Assembly: GCA_910586585.1 (NCBI GenBank)
Contig: CAJUKA010000170.1
Span: forward strand, 1 to 6,982
Reading direction: 5' to 3'
Length of the DNA stretch: 6,982 bases
Source of the DNA: an uncultured Lachnospiraceae bacterium
Lineage (GTDB): Bacteria > Bacillota > Clostridia > Lachnospirales > Lachnospiraceae
How positions within the stretch are numbered: position 1 is the first letter of the stretch; each line of letters opens with the position of its first letter. The notes below the pieces were generated by a model, which had not been told where the DNA came from, did not search any database, and saw nothing but the letters and a program-made list of their open reading frames with translations. A program made the translations under genes and the position numbers. Positions 5,148-6,982 of this stretch are shown piece by piece.

Positions 5148-5183
5148 AACAGGTCAATCTATACATAGCAGATTGACCTGTTT
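5147..5183. terminator. Bidirectional terminator between converging genes
   Basis: The arms 5147-5160 and 5170-5183 are perfectly complementary over 14 bp (AAACAGGTCAATCT and its complement), with a 9-base loop. On the minus strand the stem runs into TTTTAATTT and on the plus strand it ends in GTTT. It begins at the last base of the regulator stop codon and lies 24 bases past the HD gene stop, so it can end both transcripts. It works best on the minus strand, where the T-run is longer. Confidence 0.82.
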
Positions 5184-5207
5184 ACAAAATACATATTTGT
5201 TATCAAA

Positions 5208-5711
5208 TCAGCGGTTGCCTTCTGCAATCCCATAAACGGATTGCAGAAGCATTTTTCCTGATGATGTCTTAAAAACACAATCTATAACATTTCTGATATT
5301 GGCTTCCTGATATCCGGATTCGTCAGCATTAACCAAATAATCAGCTTCCAGCAAAATCTGGTAATCAATCCCGTCAACCTCCTGAAAAGTATGATGATGT
5401 GCGACCAAAAAGATGATACGGTTCACCATCTCGTTCGACAGCCCTGTACCCTTCAGGAATTCTTCAGCTAATACAGCGCCTTCTTTTTCCTGAAGTTTTC
5501 CATTTGTATTTCCGTATTTTTCCCGGCACAAAGGACACGCAATATCATGTATAATAGCCGCAATTTCTATTATTCTCTGTTCATCATCCGCTACTTTCTC
5601 ACACTCTGCAATCGTTTTTGCATAGGCATACACTTTCATAAAATGATTGATATCATGAAGATTTCCTTTTGAATACTTTACCATTTTAACCATGATTTCT
5701 GAAACAGTCAT
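5208..5711 (-). CDS. HD-domain metal-dependent phosphohydrolase
   Basis: This 167-residue cytoplasmic protein has a complete HD signature: His19 with His23 (NLHDINH) on the first helix, His55-Asp56 (AAIIHDIAC), His105-His107 (VAHHHTF) and Asp124 (LEADYLVN). These residues would bind one or two divalent metals, and the family hydrolyses phosphate esters such as nucleotides. The substrate is not readable. The short single-domain form resembles the small clostridial HD proteins rather than HD-GYP or relA types. The AGGAGG ribosome site lies 7 bases before the ATG. It follows the TIGR04076 gene by 84 bases. I see no convincing promoter in that gap, so it may be read through from the kinase operon. 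Confidence 0.92.
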   Translation of the reverse strand: MTVSEIMVKMVKYSKGNLHDINHFMKVYAYAKTIAECEKVADDEQRIIEIAAIIHDIACPLCREKYGNTNGKLQEKEGAVLAEEFLKGTGLSNEMVNRIIFLVAHHHTFQEVDGIDYQILLEADYLVNADESGYQEANIRNVIDCVFKTSSGKMLLQSVYGIAEGNR

Positions 5712-5795
5712 ATCATTTCCTCCTGTTATCTATACATCGTCTATAACCAATAGTCCACAAACTTACCAGTCACATCGTACAATTAAAAGCCAACC

Positions 5796-6077
5796 TTATG
5801 GCGAATCGTCATCCAAAACATCAATCCGTTCTATTTTAAAGACATTTAATGTGTCCACATCAGGGCAGGCAAAAACCGCTGTCCCCTTCTCCTGTCCGGG
5901 TATTTCGCCGCCGTATCTTAAAATATCAATATATGGAAATGCAACATGCATAGCCATAGGACAGAGTTTTCCACGCTCTGTATCAAAATCAAAACTATCA
6001 CCTATTTTGTGACCCCTATGACATCCTTTCGTGCCTTTTTGATCAATCAATGTGATCTGGATTCCAGGTTTTTTCAT
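5796..6077 (-). CDS. TIGR04076 family protein
   Basis: This 93-residue protein fits the TIGR04076 family of small anaerobe proteins. It begins with a beta strand (IQITLID), then GTKGCHRGHKIGDSF with Cys19 and His20/His23, then KLCPMAMHVAFPYI with Cys39, then LRYGGEIPG, and ends with FACPDVDTLNVFKIERI with Cys71. The three conserved cysteines and the nearby histidines suggest a metal site or redox thiols. The family has no known function. Its start overlaps the kinase stop by 4 bases (ATGA), and GGAGGTG lies in the last kinase codons, so it is translated together with the kinase. The link to vitamin B6 metabolism is by context only. Confidence 0.9.
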   Translation of the reverse strand: MKKPGIQITLIDQKGTKGCHRGHKIGDSFDFDTERGKLCPMAMHVAFPYIDILRYGGEIPGQEKGTAVFACPDVDTLNVFKIERIDVLDDDSP

Positions 6078-6901
6078 ATTTTAAGCACCTCCAACTCCTT
6101 CTCAATCGGTATTCCCTTATATATATCTGTATTGTTTCTATTGTTTTCAATCAGGCTGCTCACAGTGTCCATGGCTTTTTTTGTACTGTCATACAGGCTG
6201 TTTCCCTCCATCAGTTTTCCCAATAAAACGGAAGAAAAAATATCGCCCGTACCCGGAAACCTGACCGGAATGTTATAAAAAGGAATTGTAAATCTTTGTT
6301 TCGTTTTATGATCGAAGCCTGCAACCACATCTTTGCCATCCTGCTGAATGCTTGTGATGATTACCGATTTTGCGCCCATATTACCAAGCCTTTGAATCAT
6401 TTCATCTACCTCCGAGATTGTTGCAGATTCATGATACTCCACTCCTGTAAGTCTGGCCGCTTCAGTATAATTTGGTACAATATAATCGGCTACTCCTACC
6501 AGTTTCTTCATATGTGCAACCGTTTGCTCTGTAACTCCATTGTACAGGGTTCCTTCATCTCCCATAATTGGATCAACAAATATCAGGGTTCCTTTCATGC
6601 TTTCCTTTCGACAAAATTCTTCTATGATTTTTACCTGCTCCTCTGAAACAATAAAGCCTGTCGCTATCACATCAAAGCAGAATCCCAATTCCTCCCATAC
6701 TTTAATAGTGTTCTTCATATAATCTGTTGTTTCAAGAATATCGAATTTGCCATAATCCAACGTATTTGATACTAACGCAGTGGGAAGATTATATATTTGG
6801 TACCCCATATATGACATCAATGGAAGCATGACCGATAATGCCACCTTTCCATATCCTGCCAGATCATTTATCAACAATACTTGCTTGCCCATTTTCATCA
6901 T
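6074..6901 (-). CDS. pdxY: Pyridoxal/pyridoxamine kinase, ribokinase fold
   Basis: This 275-residue protein is a PfkB/ribokinase-superfamily kinase of the PdxK/PdxY type, which phosphorylates vitamin B6 vitamers with ATP in the cytoplasm. Evidence is the substrate-binding start INDLAGYGKVALSVMLP (11-27), LPTALVSNT (39-47), the metal and phosphate region VDPIMGDEGTLYNG (109-122), VPNYTEAARLTG (142-153), and the anion hole with catalytic base PGTGD (216-220, Asp220). The length is normal. Assignment to pyridoxal/pyridoxamine rather than hydroxymethylpyrimidine is supported by the N-terminal motif but not proven. The symbol is by similarity of family only. The start is uncertain: ATGs occur at 6901, 6898 and 6892, and the only ribosome site, GAAAGG, lies 1, 4 and 10 bases before them. 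It is the first gene of its operon. Confidence 0.9.
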   Translation of the reverse strand: MMKMGKQVLLINDLAGYGKVALSVMLPLMSYMGYQIYNLPTALVSNTLDYGKFDILETTDYMKNTIKVWEELGFCFDVIATGFIVSEEQVKIIEEFCRKESMKGTLIFVDPIMGDEGTLYNGVTEQTVAHMKKLVGVADYIVPNYTEAARLTGVEYHESATISEVDEMIQRLGNMGAKSVIITSIQQDGKDVVAGFDHKTKQRFTIPFYNIPVRFPGTGDIFSSVLLGKLMEGNSLYDSTKKAMDTVSSLIENNRNNTDIYKGIPIEKELEVLKI

Positions 6902-6930
6902 GCCTTTCAGTTAATTCAATTCATCTATAA

Positions 6931-6966
6931 TGAAATAATTATATACAGGGAGCAGGTTTTCGTCAA
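6931..6966 (-). promoter_or_regulatory. Sigma-A promoter of the kinase operon
   Basis: On the minus strand TTGACG (6966-6961), exactly 17 bases of spacing, and TATAAT (6943-6938) form a near-consensus promoter with a start near 6931. The leader is about 30 bases. I see no operator or riboswitch between it and the gene, which suggests strong, mostly constitutive expression. Confidence 0.8.
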
Positions 6967-6982
6967 GATTTGTGTATACAAG

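Noticed and set aside
5184..5200. Second small hairpin after the shared terminator.
   Set aside because: Only five A/T-rich pairs with a mismatched centre, so it is not distinguishable from chance in AT-rich sequence.
5712..5795. Separate promoter or terminator between the TIGR04076 and HD genes.
   Set aside because: No -35/-10 pair with proper spacing is present. The only stem (GCCA/TGGC before TTTTAATT) has four pairs, too weak to call a terminator.

Overview
The window looks like an anaerobic, low-to-mid GC Firmicute of the class Clostridia, most likely a gut Lachnospiraceae-type genome. This rests on strong AGGAGG-type ribosome sites before almost every gene, sigma-A promoters, the families present (DUF1858/hybrid-cluster-associated disulfide protein, clostridial hemerythrin, TIGR04076) and a sigma-like gene at the left edge of the kind carried by clostridial integrative elements. 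Species assignment is inference.

Layout. Positions 1-348 (minus) hold a partial sigma-70 region 4-like protein that runs off the left edge. A minus-strand terminator (430-475) separates it from an eight-gene minus-strand operon running from about 4410 down to 510. In transcription order the operon encodes: a DUF2249 protein with an AhpD-like tail, a hybrid-cluster-protein-associated redox disulfide protein, an unrecognised 203-residue protein, a hemerythrin-like protein, a second DUF1858 protein without cysteines, a cupin, a [4Fe-4S] ferredoxin and an NAD-dependent L-lactate dehydrogenase. Gaps are 2 to 45 bases, and several ribosome sites lie inside the end of the preceding gene. A Crp/Fnr-family regulator (4473-5147, plus) is divergent from it.

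The control region is the most striking part. A perfect 16-bp palindrome (4444-4459) is centred exactly 41.5 bases upstream of the start predicted from the operon's TATAAT box. This is the classical class II Crp/Fnr activator position. The same palindrome lies just downstream of the regulator gene's own predicted start. The two promoters overlap, so one site could switch the operon on and the regulator off.

To the right, a perfect 14-bp stem (5147-5183) serves as a shared terminator for the converging regulator and HD-domain genes. A second minus-strand group follows (6901 down to 5208): a pyridoxal/pyridoxamine kinase, a TIGR04076 protein overlapping it by 4 bases, and an HD-domain hydrolase. 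It is driven by a near-consensus promoter at 6931-6966.

How the genes may work together (inference): the eight-gene operon resembles a dispersed RIC/YtfE-like repair system, with hemerythrin, ScdA_N-like DUF1858 and DUF2249 domains as separate proteins. To these are added redox carriers (disulfide protein, ferredoxin) and an LDH to regenerate NAD+. A role in coping with nitric oxide, oxygen or peroxide, under a cysteine-rich Crp/Fnr sensor, is the best overall reading. The signal and the exact chemistry cannot be read from the sequence.
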